Shown here: positions 49,110-57,697 of the stretch, piece after piece
How the letters are laid out: each line of letters begins with the position of its first letter
How positions within the stretch are numbered: position 1 is the stretch's first letter
DNA from: an uncultured Oscillospiraceae bacterium
GTDB taxonomy: Bacteria; Bacillota; Clostridia; Oscillospirales; Oscillospiraceae
DNA: 64,000 bases
Assembly (NCBI GenBank): GCA_947626785.1
Contig: CANQTO010000001.1
Span: 32,085-96,084, forward strand
Direction of reading: 5' to 3'
The notes under the pieces: generated by a model
What the model saw: only the letters and a program-made list of their open reading frames with translations
Database searches by the model: none
Told to the model about the DNA's origin: nothing
Program-made: the position numbers and the translations under genes

Positions 49110-51707
49110 ATGGGAAAAGCTGTGATCAAAGAGCGGAGCGTTACGGCGACGGTGGTGCTGATCGCCATCGTGGCCGCGCTGTTTGGCCTGCTGTATATGC
49201 GTATCGACGCCATCATCACCCGGCGCAGTCTGGAGCGGATGGAGGAGGGCGTGGAGACCGTGATGGAGGAGGTCCGGGGCAAGCTGGAGCGGGACAGCAG
49301 CATCCTCAACGCCACGGCCGACGTCATCTCCACCTCGGACCTGTCCGATGAACAGACAGTGATCGACACTATGCGCTATGTGGCGCCGCTGCTGGACACG
49401 ATGAATATCCGGCTTCTGACCGCGGATGAGACGGTCATCACCTCCGACGGGCAGGTGACCGATGTCTCCAATATCGACAACATCTCCTTTGCCCAGGAGG
49501 CGCCGCTGGGAGAGCACGTGTCCGACCGGGTCATCGCACCCAGCACCGGCCGCCCCATCCTGCGGCACTTTGTGCCTGTGGTCCAGGAGGGGGAGACCGT
49601 GGCTCTGCTCTACGGGGTGACCCGCCTGGAGGAGCTGCCGGGCAGCCTGAATGTGGACAATATCTACAACAGCGCCGGCAGGGTCTATATCATCGACTCC
49701 AAAAATGGGGAGTTCATCCTGGACACCTGGCATGAGCAGCTGGGGAATATCGCGGACTACTCGGGGCCGGGCTCCGGGATGCAGACCAAGGGCAACGCCG
49801 GCTGGGACGAGTCCGTCCAGAACATCCTGGACCAGGACAGCGGCTACGTGATCTTCCGCACAGCCAACAGCGGCGGCTGGGAGTATATGTACTATGCCCC
49901 CGCCGGTATCAACGGCTGGATGATCGCCGTGTCGGTCCCGGAGAGGGAGGCCTTCAGCAGCCTGTTTGAGATCCAGAAGGCCTGCTTCTTTATCGCGGCC
50001 CTGATGGCGGTGGCCGTGGCGGCCTACTATGTGATCATCCACAAGAACGCCCGGAAGACCGTGGCCCAGGCGGTGGAGCGGGCCGTGCTGGAGGAGAAGC
50101 TCAAGAAGGCGGAGGCTGCCGAGCGGGCCAAGACCACCTTCCTGAGCAATATGAGCCACGATATCCGCACGCCCATGAACGCCATCATCGGCTTTACCAC
50201 CCTAGCCGAGACCAATATCGACAACAAACCCCGGGTGCAGGAGTACCTGGCCAAGATCCTCTCCTCCAGCAACCATCTGCTGAGCCTCATCAACGACGTG
50301 TTGGATATGAGCCGCATCGAGAGCGGCAAGCTGAATATCGAGGAAAAGCCGTGCAGCATCTCGGACATCTTCCGGGATATGCGCAACATCATCCAGACCC
50401 AGATGCAGTCCAAGCAGCTGAACTTTTTCATGGACACCCTGGATGTGACCGACGAGGAGATCTACTGCGACAAGCTGCACATCAACCAGGTGCTTTTGAA
50501 TCTCCTCTCCAACGCCATCAAATTTACCCCCGCCGGGGGCTCTGTGTCCATGATGATCCGGCAGAAGCCGGGCGCCCCCACGGGCTACGGCGCTTACGAG
50601 ATCCGGGTCAAGGACACCGGCATCGGCATGAGCGAGGACTTTGCCCGGCACATCTTTGAGCCCTTCGAGCGGGAGCGGACCTCCACGGTCAGCGGCATCC
50701 AGGGCACCGGCCTGGGCATGGCCATCACCAAGAGCATCGTGGACACCATGGGCGGCACCATCGAGATGCGGACCAAGCAGGGGGCGGGGACGGAGTTCAT
50801 CCTGAACTTCCAGTTCCGGCTCCAGAAGGACCGCCAGGAGGTGGCGGTGGTCCGGGAGCTGTCCGGCCTGCGGGGCCTGGTGGTGGACGACAGCTTCTCT
50901 ACCTGCGACAGTGTCACCAAGATGCTGACCCAAATCGGCATGCGGGCCGAGTGGACCATGCACGGGAAGGAGGCCGTCCTCCGGGCCAGGCAGGCCGTGG
51001 AGATGGGGGACGAGTTCTACGCCTATATCATCGACTGGGCCCTGCCAGACCTGAGCGGCCTGGAGGTGGTGCGGCAGATCCGGGCCATTGTGGGCCAGCA
51101 TGTGCCCATCATTATCCTGACGGCCTACGACTGGACGGCCATCGAGGAGGAGGCCAGAAGGGCGGGTGTCACCGCCTTCTGCAACAAGCCCATCTTCGTC
51201 TCCGAGCTGCGGGACACCCTGGTCAACGCTATGAACGGCCGGGAGGCCCCGGTACCCGATGTGCACATCCCGGACCCCATCGAGGAGCTGCAAGGGCTGC
51301 GCCTGCTGCTGGTGGAGGACAACGAGCTCAACCGGGAGATCGCCCAGGAGCTGCTGACCGAGAGCGGCTTCAACGTAGACACGGCGGAGGACGGCACCGA
51401 GGCGGTGGAGATCATGAAGAAGGCCAGCCCCGGCCAGTACGCGCTGATTTTAATGGACGTGCAGATGCCCGTCATGGACGGGTACGAGGCCACCCGGGCC
51501 ATCCGGGCCCTGGACGACCCCGCCGTCGCCAACATCCCCATTGTGGCCATGACCGCCAACGCCTTCGACGAGGACCGGAAGAGGGCCTTGGACTGCGGCA
51601 TGAACGACCACGTGGCGAAACCCATCAATGTGGACCGCCTGATCCAGGTGCTGGTCACCCAGCTGGCCGGGCAGAAGGGCGGAGAAGAGACAGAGGCCAG
51701 GCAGTAA
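49110..51707 (+). CDS. Hybrid sensor histidine kinase with dCache-like sensor and two receiver domains
   Basis: An 865-residue membrane kinase. Membrane helices at about residues 12-30 and 292-312 bracket an extracellular dCache-like domain (GRVYIIDSKNGEFILDTW, WEYMYYAPAGINGWMIAVSV). Then come HisKA (FLSNMSHDIRTPMNAIIGF, His about 350), HATPase (NLLSNAIKFTPAGG, IRVKDTGIGMSEDF) and two receiver domains: LRGLVVDDSFSTCDSV with IIDWALPDLSG, and LRLLLVEDNELNREIA with LILMDVQMPVMDGYEA. There is no HPt or DNA-binding domain. AAAGGGAA precedes ATG 49110. It is 39 bases before a second hybrid kinase with the same cytosolic half. Confidence 0.93.
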   Translation: MGKAVIKERSVTATVVLIAIVAALFGLLYMRIDAIITRRSLERMEEGVETVMEEVRGKLERDSSILNATADVISTSDLSDEQTVIDTMRYVAPLLDTMNIRLLTADETVITSDGQVTDVSNIDNISFAQEAPLGEHVSDRVIAPSTGRPILRHFVPVVQEGETVALLYGVTRLEELPGSLNVDNIYNSAGRVYIIDSKNGEFILDTWHEQLGNIADYSGPGSGMQTKGNAGWDESVQNILDQDSGYVIFRTANSGGWEYMYYAPAGINGWMIAVSVPEREAFSSLFEIQKACFFIAALMAVAVAAYYVIIHKNARKTVAQAVERAVLEEKLKKAEAAERAKTTFLSNMSHDIRTPMNAIIGFTTLAETNIDNKPRVQEYLAKILSSSNHLLSLINDVLDMSRIESGKLNIEEKPCSISDIFRDMRNIIQTQMQSKQLNFFMDTLDVTDEEIYCDKLHINQVLLNLLSNAIKFTPAGGSVSMMIRQKPGAPTGYGAYEIRVKDTGIGMSEDFARHIFEPFERERTSTVSGIQGTGLGMAITKSIVDTMGGTIEMRTKQGAGTEFILNFQFRLQKDRQEVAVVRELSGLRGLVVDDSFSTCDSVTKMLTQIGMRAEWTMHGKEAVLRARQAVEMGDEFYAYIIDWALPDLSGLEVVRQIRAIVGQHVPIIILTAYDWTAIEEEARRAGVTAFCNKPIFVSELRDTLVNAMNGREAPVPDVHIPDPIEELQGLRLLLVEDNELNREIAQELLTESGFNVDTAEDGTEAVEIMKKASPGQYALILMDVQMPVMDGYEATRAIRALDDPAVANIPIVAMTANAFDEDRKRALDCGMNDHVAKPINVDRLIQVLVTQLAGQKGGEETEARQ

Positions 51708-51746
51708 ACGGCAGCGGCTCGGCGCCGAAGAGAGGAAATTGGTTCT

Positions 51747-54700
51747 ATGAAGAAGAAAAGGCTCGTTTGCTTTGCCTTAGCTCTGCTGCTCCTGCTGCCG
51801 CTGGGCTTGAGCGCCTATGCCTCGGAGGGGGGCGAAGAGCCCGTCCGGGTGGGCTTCTTTGCCTTTTCCGGCTACCATGAGCTGGACGAGGCCGGGCGGA
51901 GGAGCGGCTACGGCTACGAGTTTTTGCAGAAGCTGGCCGCTTTTACGGACTGGAAGTATGAATACCTGGGCTATGACCTGTCCTATTCCGACACCCTGGA
52001 GCTGCTGAGTGAGGGAGAAGTGGATGTGGTCACCTCTGTGTCCAAGACCCCGGCCCGGGAGGAGGAGTTTCTGTTCTCCGACCTGCCCATCGGCGCCAAC
52101 GCCACCATCTTCACCGTGAAAGCCGGCAATACGGCGGTCACGGCGGGGGACTACGCCAGCTATGACGGGCTGAAGATCGGCATGCTGGACGGCAACTCCA
52201 AAAACGATGTCTTCCAGGCCTTCTCGGAGGAGAAAGGCTTCCGCTACAGCCCTGTCTATTTCGAGATGGAGGAGGAGCTGGCGGCCGCTCTCCAGGCCGG
52301 GACGGTGGACGGCGCCGTCTCCGGCAGTCTGCGCAAGGTGCAGAACGAGTGGGTCATCGAGTCGCTCTCGCCCAGCGACTTCTATATCGTCACCCGGAAG
52401 GACCGGCCGGACCTGATGGAGGACATCAACGCGGCCATCGGGGAGTTGAACCTGCAGGACCCCTCCTGGCAGACGGAGCTTCAACAGAAATACTATTCCA
52501 CCGACGGCGACAGCCAGGTCCTGCTGACCGGAGAGGAGCGGGCCTGCCTGGAGCAGCTGCGCGCCTCCGGCGAGCCGCTGCGGGTGCTGTTCAACCCGGA
52601 CCGGAGCCCCTACTCCTATTTTAACGAGCAGGGGGAGGCCGCGGGCGTGTTCCCGGCCGTCTTCTCCCTGGCTGCCCAGCGTCTGGGACTTGCCTATAAG
52701 TTTGTGCCCTGCCAGAGCCGGGAGGAGTATTACCGGCTCCGGGAGGAGGGGGCGGACATCGTCCTGGATTTTACCGGCGACTACTACCTGGCGGAGAAGG
52801 AGGGCTATAAGCTCACCGAGCCCTATATCGATGTGAATTTCGCCCGTCTGACCCGCAGCGGCTTCAAGGGCAGCATCCAGAAGGTGGCCGTGCTCACAAA
52901 TTCCGACGGGCTGAAAAGCTATGTGGAGCGGAACATCGGAGAGCGGGAGATCGTCCCCTGCAACAGCATCCAGGACTGCGTCTACGCGGTGGTCTCCGGT
53001 GCGGCGGACAGCACGGTGCTCTACGCCTATACGGCGGAGCAGGTGATCCTGCACGACGTGCGGAACCTGATGAGCTTCTCCCTGCTGGGGGACGCCGCCA
53101 GCCCCTATTCCATGGCCGTGCGGGCGGACCGGGGCTATCTGCTGCTCTCGGTCCTCAATAAGGCCCTGGGCGGCCTGAGCAGCGCGGAGATGGGGGACAT
53201 CATCCTCCAGGAGACGGAGCAGAGCACCCAGGAAGTGGATATCGACCTGGTGTCCTTCATCTACGCCAACCCCATCTACGGGCTGCTGGGCGTGTTCTTC
53301 CTGTGCCTGTTCGTCTTCGTGCTGATCATTCTGGCTCTGCGCATCCGCAACCAGAAGAACCTGAAGGCGAAGATCGAGGAGGTCAGCGAGCGGTACGAGG
53401 CCCAGAAGAAGGCTCTCTCCGACGCGCTGACCATGGCCGACCAGGCCAACCGCTCCAAGACCACCTTCCTCAACAACATGTCCCACGATATCCGCACGCC
53501 TATGAACGCCATCATCGGCTATACGGCCCTGGCCAGCACCCATCTGGATAATAAGGAGCAGACCCAGGACTATCTGTCCAAGATCGCCCAGTCCTCCAAC
53601 CATCTGCTCAGCCTCATCAACGACGTGCTGGATATGAGCCGCATCGAGTCCGGGCATGTGCATGTGGAGTGCCGGCCGGAGAATCTGGCCGATATCCTCC
53701 ACGGCCTGCGGAACATCGTCCACGCGGATATCCACGCCAAGAGCCTGGAGTTTTATATCGACACCCTGGACGTGGTCAACGAGGAGATCGCCTGCGACAA
53801 GCTGCGGCTGAACCAGATCCTGCTGAATCTGCTCTCCAACGCCATCAAATTCACCCCGCCGGGCGGGACCGTGTCCCTGTGCGTGGCCCAGAAGCCCTCC
53901 GGGCATGAGGACCGGGGCGTCTACGAGTTCCGGGTCAAGGACACGGGCATCGGCATGAGCCCGGAATTTGCCCGGCATATCTTCGAGCCCTTCACCCGGG
54001 AGCGGACCTCCACGGTCAGCGGCATCCAGGGCACCGGCCTGGGCATGGCCATCACCAAGAACATCGTCAACATGATGAACGGCGATATCCAGGTCCACAG
54101 CCAGCAGAATGTGGGCACCGAGTTCGTGGTGACTCTGGAATTCGCTTTCTGCGGCGAAAAAGCGAAGCCCGCGCCCCTGGTGGAGCTCCAGGGCCTGCGG
54201 GCCCTGGTGGCCGACGACGATCTGCTCTGCTGCCAGAGCGTGAGCAAGATGCTCCGGGAGATCGGCATGCGCTCCGAGTGGACCCGCTACGGGAAGGAGG
54301 CTGTCATCCGGGCGGGAGAGGCCCATGAGATGCGCGACCCCTTTGCCGTGTACGTGATCGACTGGGCCATGCCCGACCAGAACGGCGTGGAGACCGTCCG
54401 CTGCATCCGGCAGGCGGTGGGGGACGAGGCCCCCATCATCCTGCTCTCCGCCTACGATTGGTCGGATATCGAGCGGGAGGCCCGGGAGGCCGGGGTGACG
54501 GATTTTGTCAGCAAGCCCCTCTTTTTCTCCGAGCTCTACCGGACCCTGGAGCGCTCTCTGGGCCGGGGCAAGCAGCCGGAGGGCTCCGAGGTCCTGCTGC
54601 CGGAGGCGGATTTCAGCGGAAAGCGCATCCTGCTGGTGGAGGACAACGAGCTCAACCGGGAGATCGCCACTGAGCTTCTGAGCGAGGCGGGCTTCCGGGT

Positions 54701-55025
54701 GGACTGCGCGGAGAACGGCCGCGTGGCCGTGGAGAAGCTGGCCGCGTCCCGGACAGGGGACTATGATCTGATCCTGATGGATGTGCAGATGCCGGTCATG
54801 AACGGCTATGAGGCCACCAAGGCCATCCGGCAGCTGAAAAACCCGGTGCTGGCCAATCTCCCCGTCATTGCCATGACCGCCAACGCCTTCGAGGAGGATA
54901 AGCAGCAGGCCGCCGCGGCGGGGATGGACGGCTACCTGGCCAAGCCCATCGATATCCAGAAAATGTTTGCCGTTCTGCGGGAGACCCTGGACCGCCTCCA
55001 CAACGGCGACGCAGATAATTTGTAA
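51747..55025 (+). CDS. Hybrid sensor histidine kinase with two periplasmic-binding sensor domains (BvgS/EvgS-like)
   Basis: A 1092-residue protein. A signal peptide (1-25) is followed by two SBP_bac_3-like Venus flytrap domains: PVRVGFFAFSGYHELDEAG (about 30-255) and EPLRVLFNPDRSPYSYFNE (about 275-500). Then one membrane helix (IYGLLGVFFLCLFVFVLIIL), HisKA with His580 in SHDIRTPMNAIIGY, HATPase and two receiver domains like its neighbour. BvgS and EvgS of proteobacteria have this sensor plan, with an HPt that is missing here. The kinase cassette shares a 64-base identical stretch with the upstream gene (50670-50733 and 53997-54060). No dedicated output regulator is adjacent. Confidence 0.93.
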   Translation: MKKKRLVCFALALLLLLPLGLSAYASEGGEEPVRVGFFAFSGYHELDEAGRRSGYGYEFLQKLAAFTDWKYEYLGYDLSYSDTLELLSEGEVDVVTSVSKTPAREEEFLFSDLPIGANATIFTVKAGNTAVTAGDYASYDGLKIGMLDGNSKNDVFQAFSEEKGFRYSPVYFEMEEELAAALQAGTVDGAVSGSLRKVQNEWVIESLSPSDFYIVTRKDRPDLMEDINAAIGELNLQDPSWQTELQQKYYSTDGDSQVLLTGEERACLEQLRASGEPLRVLFNPDRSPYSYFNEQGEAAGVFPAVFSLAAQRLGLAYKFVPCQSREEYYRLREEGADIVLDFTGDYYLAEKEGYKLTEPYIDVNFARLTRSGFKGSIQKVAVLTNSDGLKSYVERNIGEREIVPCNSIQDCVYAVVSGAADSTVLYAYTAEQVILHDVRNLMSFSLLGDAASPYSMAVRADRGYLLLSVLNKALGGLSSAEMGDIILQETEQSTQEVDIDLVSFIYANPIYGLLGVFFLCLFVFVLIILALRIRNQKNLKAKIEEVSERYEAQKKALSDALTMADQANRSKTTFLNNMSHDIRTPMNAIIGYTALASTHLDNKEQTQDYLSKIAQSSNHLLSLINDVLDMSRIESGHVHVECRPENLADILHGLRNIVHADIHAKSLEFYIDTLDVVNEEIACDKLRLNQILLNLLSNAIKFTPPGGTVSLCVAQKPSGHEDRGVYEFRVKDTGIGMSPEFARHIFEPFTRERTSTVSGIQGTGLGMAITKNIVNMMNGDIQVHSQQNVGTEFVVTLEFAFCGEKAKPAPLVELQGLRALVADDDLLCCQSVSKMLREIGMRSEWTRYGKEAVIRAGEAHEMRDPFAVYVIDWAMPDQNGVETVRCIRQAVGDEAPIILLSAYDWSDIEREAREAGVTDFVSKPLFFSELYRTLERSLGRGKQPEGSEVLLPEADFSGKRILLVEDNELNREIATELLSEAGFRVDCAENGRVAVEKLAASRTGDYDLILMDVQMPVMNGYEATKAIRQLKNPVLANLPVIAMTANAFEEDKQQAAAAGMDGYLAKPIDIQKMFAVLRETLDRLHNGDADNL

Positions 55026-55039
55026 AAAGATAAAAACTC

Positions 55040-55078
55040 AGCGCCCGGCTTTTTCATTGTTGACAAAAGCCGGGCGCT
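55040..55078 (+). terminator. Terminator-like hairpin overlapping a promoter
   Basis: AGCGCCCGGCTTTT (55040-55053) pairs perfectly with AAAAGCCGGGCGCT (55065-55078). The loop holds the -35 box of the next promoter, so terminator and promoter share DNA. Confidence 0.8.
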
Positions 55079-55124
55079 GGTTTATGATAGATTTAGTTAA
55101 AATGTTTAATCAATTAAACATTTT
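55060..55124 (+). promoter_or_regulatory. Promoter and 26-base palindromic operator of the GPH transporter operon
   Basis: TTGACA at 55060-55065, 17 bases, TATGAT at 55083-55088. Just after the predicted start, AAAATGTTTAA (55099-55109), TCAA and TTAAACATTTT (55114-55124) form a perfect palindrome placed to block transcription. It resembles TetR-type operators in size and symmetry, but no repressor gene is adjacent. Confidence 0.7.
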
Positions 55125-55155
55125 CGGAAAATCGATGGAAGGAAGTGGAAAACCT

Positions 55156-56568
55156 ATGGAAGAGAACTATATCTCCAGAACCAGCGGCATAGGCGCCCGG
55201 GACAAGATCGGCTACGCCCTGGGGGACACGGCGTCCCTATTGGTGTTCGGCCTGGTGCAGAGCGTGCTGCAGAAGTACTACACCGACCTGCTGGGGATCG
55301 GCATCGTGAGCATCATGGTGATGTTCATTATCGCCCGCATCTGGGACGCGGTCAACGACCCCATCTGGGGCCGCATCGTGGACAGCCTGCGCCTGAAGGG
55401 GAAGGACCGCTACCGCCGCTGGCTGAAGCTGCTGGCCGTGCCGGTGGCTCTGTCGGCGGTGCTGATGTTCGTGAAGATCCCCGGCTTCAACGCGAAACAG
55501 AACCTAATCTATGCCTATGTGACCTACATCCTCTTCGGCATGATGTATACGGCCATCAGCATCCCCTACGGCTCCCTGGCCCAGGTCATCACCTCCGACG
55601 AGAAGGAGCGCTCCTCCCTGTCCGTGTTCCGCTCCATCGGCTCTACCTTCGGCGCCATGCCCGCTATGGCCCTGATCAGCCTCTGCTATGTGCGCACCGA
55701 GGCCGGCAACAGCGTCATGTCCTACCGGAAGGTGCTGGTGGGCGTCGTCATCATCGCGGCCCTGTCCGTGGTCTGCTATCTGCTGAGCTATGCCTGGACC
55801 AAGGAGAGGGTCCAGATGAAGCCCGCCCCCAAGCGCCAGAAGGGGCAGACTGTCCAGGTCATCAAGGTCCTCTTCTCCAGCCGGCCCTTCCTGGCGGTGT
55901 GCATCGCCAGTATGCTGTTTCTGGCGGCGCAGATGTTCAGCCAGAGCTATTTCCCCTATCTGTTCAACTACTACTTCAACGCCCCGGGCCTGTCCATGCT
56001 GCCTACGGTCTGCCAGTACCTGCCGGTGGCGGTCATCATGTTCTTTGCCGGCCGGCTGGGCAACCGCTTCGGGCGGCGGGAGGTCTGCGCCTACGGCATG
56101 CTCTTTGCCGGCGTGTGCAACCTGCTGCTCTATCTCACCGGCACCAGCAACGTGTGGCTGTATCTGGCCGTGTGCCTGATGTCCGGCATCGGCAACGCCT
56201 TCATCTTCCTGCTGGTCTGGGCCCTGGCCACCGACGCTATCGACTACAACGAGGTCACCTACGGGCTCCACGACGAGGCCACCAGCTACGCCTTCTACTC
56301 CTTCACCCGGAAGCTGGGCCAGACGGTGGCGGCTATCCTGGTGAATATGGCGCTGCTCCGCATCGGCTATACGGACAATGTGCTCAACGCCACCAATATC
56401 ACCGGAGACATCCTGCACTCCATGTATGCCGACTCCGTGCTGATCCCGGCGGTGCTGTATATCTTAGTGTTTGCCACGCTGCGCTTCCTGTACCCCCTGG
56501 GCAAGGAGAAGATCGCCGAGCTCCAGGTGAAGAAGGAAGAGAGCCTGCGCCGGCTGTGTGAGGAGTGA
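55156..56568 (+). CDS. GPH/MelB-family glycoside-cation symporter
   Basis: A 470-residue transporter with 12 membrane helices. YALGDTASLLVFGLVQSVLQ and RIWDAVNDPIWGRIVD are the GPH family signatures, with YTAISIPYGSLAQVITSDEKERSSLSVFR-type residues (about 132-160) and the late DYNEVTYGLHDEATSYAFYSF. Known members import sugars or glycosides with Na+ or H+. ATG 55156 follows GGAAG; an open frame to 54967 runs through the promoter and was discarded. It is followed five bases later by an alpha/beta hydrolase. Confidence 0.88.
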   Translation: MEENYISRTSGIGARDKIGYALGDTASLLVFGLVQSVLQKYYTDLLGIGIVSIMVMFIIARIWDAVNDPIWGRIVDSLRLKGKDRYRRWLKLLAVPVALSAVLMFVKIPGFNAKQNLIYAYVTYILFGMMYTAISIPYGSLAQVITSDEKERSSLSVFRSIGSTFGAMPAMALISLCYVRTEAGNSVMSYRKVLVGVVIIAALSVVCYLLSYAWTKERVQMKPAPKRQKGQTVQVIKVLFSSRPFLAVCIASMLFLAAQMFSQSYFPYLFNYYFNAPGLSMLPTVCQYLPVAVIMFFAGRLGNRFGRREVCAYGMLFAGVCNLLLYLTGTSNVWLYLAVCLMSGIGNAFIFLLVWALATDAIDYNEVTYGLHDEATSYAFYSFTRKLGQTVAAILVNMALLRIGYTDNVLNATNITGDILHSMYADSVLIPAVLYILVFATLRFLYPLGKEKIAELQVKKEESLRRLCEE

Positions 56569-56572
56569 GACC

Positions 56573-57514
56573 ATGGTTTTGATCCCTGAAGAAGAACTGG
56601 AACAGCGGATGCGGGGAGAGGTGGAGCCCTTCCTGGAGAAGACAGCCTCCAAGGGCCGCCTGCGAGGCGAGCTGTACTATGAGCTGTACCCGCTGGAGGA
56701 GGCCAAGGGGACCCTGGTCATCAGCCACGGCTCCACCGAGTCCTGCGTCAAGTTCCATGAGTTTATCTATTACGCCCTTCAGGAGGGCTACAGCTGCGCC
56801 ATCCTGGACCACCGGGGCCACGGCTTCTCCCTGCGGGAGGGGAAGGACCCGGGCGTGGTCCACGTGACGGATTTCGCCCTCTACGCTCAGGACCTGCACG
56901 ACTTTGTCCAGGGGATCGTGTGGCACGCCATGCCTAAAGGTCCCCTGTACCTGTATGGGCACTCTATGGGCGGCTGCATCGCGGCGGACTATCTGGAGCG
57001 CTGGCCGGAGGACTTCGACAAGGCCATATTGAACGCGCCCATGCTGGGCCTGGATATGGGCAAGCTCCCGCCCTGGGCGGGGCTGCTGTTCTGCCGCCTG
57101 CAATGCCTGCTGGGCAAGGGGGAGGAAAAGCTCTATTTCCAGGAGGATTTCAGCCCCAGCAAGGACTTTGCGTCGTCCTGCGCCAGCTCCCGTGCCCGGT
57201 ACGACTGGTATCACGGCCTGCGCTGCGCGGAGAGCGCGTTCCAGCTGTCCGCCTCTAGCTACGCCTGGACGCGGGAGGCCATCCTGGCCTCCAAAAGAGT
57301 GATGAGCGGCGTGGAGAAGATCCAGATCCCGGTGCTGATGTTCCAGGCGGAGACCGACGGCCTGGTCTCTCCGGTGGCCCAGGAAGAGTTCGTCAAGAGG
57401 CTGAAGCAGGGGAGGCTCATCAAGGTAGCCCATTCCAAGCATGAGATCTACCGCTCGGAAAACAGCGTCCTGGAGCCCTATTACGGCCAGATCTTCGGCT
57501 TTTTGGCGGAATAG
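56573..57514 (+). CDS. Alpha/beta hydrolase, lysophospholipase/monoacylglycerol-lipase type
   Basis: A 313-residue serine hydrolase. LVISHGSTESCVKFHEFI is the oxyanion region, DHRGHGFSLREG a family hallmark, LYLYGHSMGGCIAADYLE the nucleophile elbow (GHSMGG), VLMFQAETDGLVSP the Asp and VAHSKHEIYRSE the His. No signal peptide is present. GAGGAGTGAG spans the transporter stop and serves as ribosome site for ATG 56573. With the GPH transporter it may import and cleave an ester or lipid-linked glycoside; this is inference from adjacency. Confidence 0.88.
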   Translation: MVLIPEEELEQRMRGEVEPFLEKTASKGRLRGELYYELYPLEEAKGTLVISHGSTESCVKFHEFIYYALQEGYSCAILDHRGHGFSLREGKDPGVVHVTDFALYAQDLHDFVQGIVWHAMPKGPLYLYGHSMGGCIAADYLERWPEDFDKAILNAPMLGLDMGKLPPWAGLLFCRLQCLLGKGEEKLYFQEDFSPSKDFASSCASSRARYDWYHGLRCAESAFQLSASSYAWTREAILASKRVMSGVEKIQIPVLMFQAETDGLVSPVAQEEFVKRLKQGRLIKVAHSKHEIYRSENSVLEPYYGQIFGFLAE

Positions 57515-57552
57515 AGCTACTGGAAAAAGCTGGTAAAGAAAAGCGAATCTGA

Positions 57553-57581
57553 TTGACATATTGCTCGATCCGTACTATACT
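57553..57581 (+). promoter_or_regulatory. Strong promoter of the flavoprotein/dehydratase operon
   Basis: TTGACA at 57553-57558, 17 bases, TATACT at 57576-57581. The leader is about 110 bases and ends in TAGGAGG. Confidence 0.82.
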
Positions 57582-57697
57582 ATTCCTGTCTGTACCGCGA
57601 GTTTTTTAGCGGATATACATAAAAACGGAAGAAACAGAAGAGAGACCTGCGCGCAGCCCTTTTTTTACGCGACATTTAATTAGGAGGTAAAAATTTT

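Noticed and set aside
51777..55001. A 1074-codon open frame on the minus strand opposite the second hybrid kinase
   Set aside because: It mirrors the codon pattern of the real gene in GC-rich DNA, has no ribosome site and no recognisable domain. The same reasoning removes the long antisense frames at 57680-60355, 9844-11769, 22657-24324 and 14609-16168.
54967..55155. Upstream extension of the GPH transporter
   Set aside because: It would overlap the end of the kinase gene and contains the terminator, promoter and operator.
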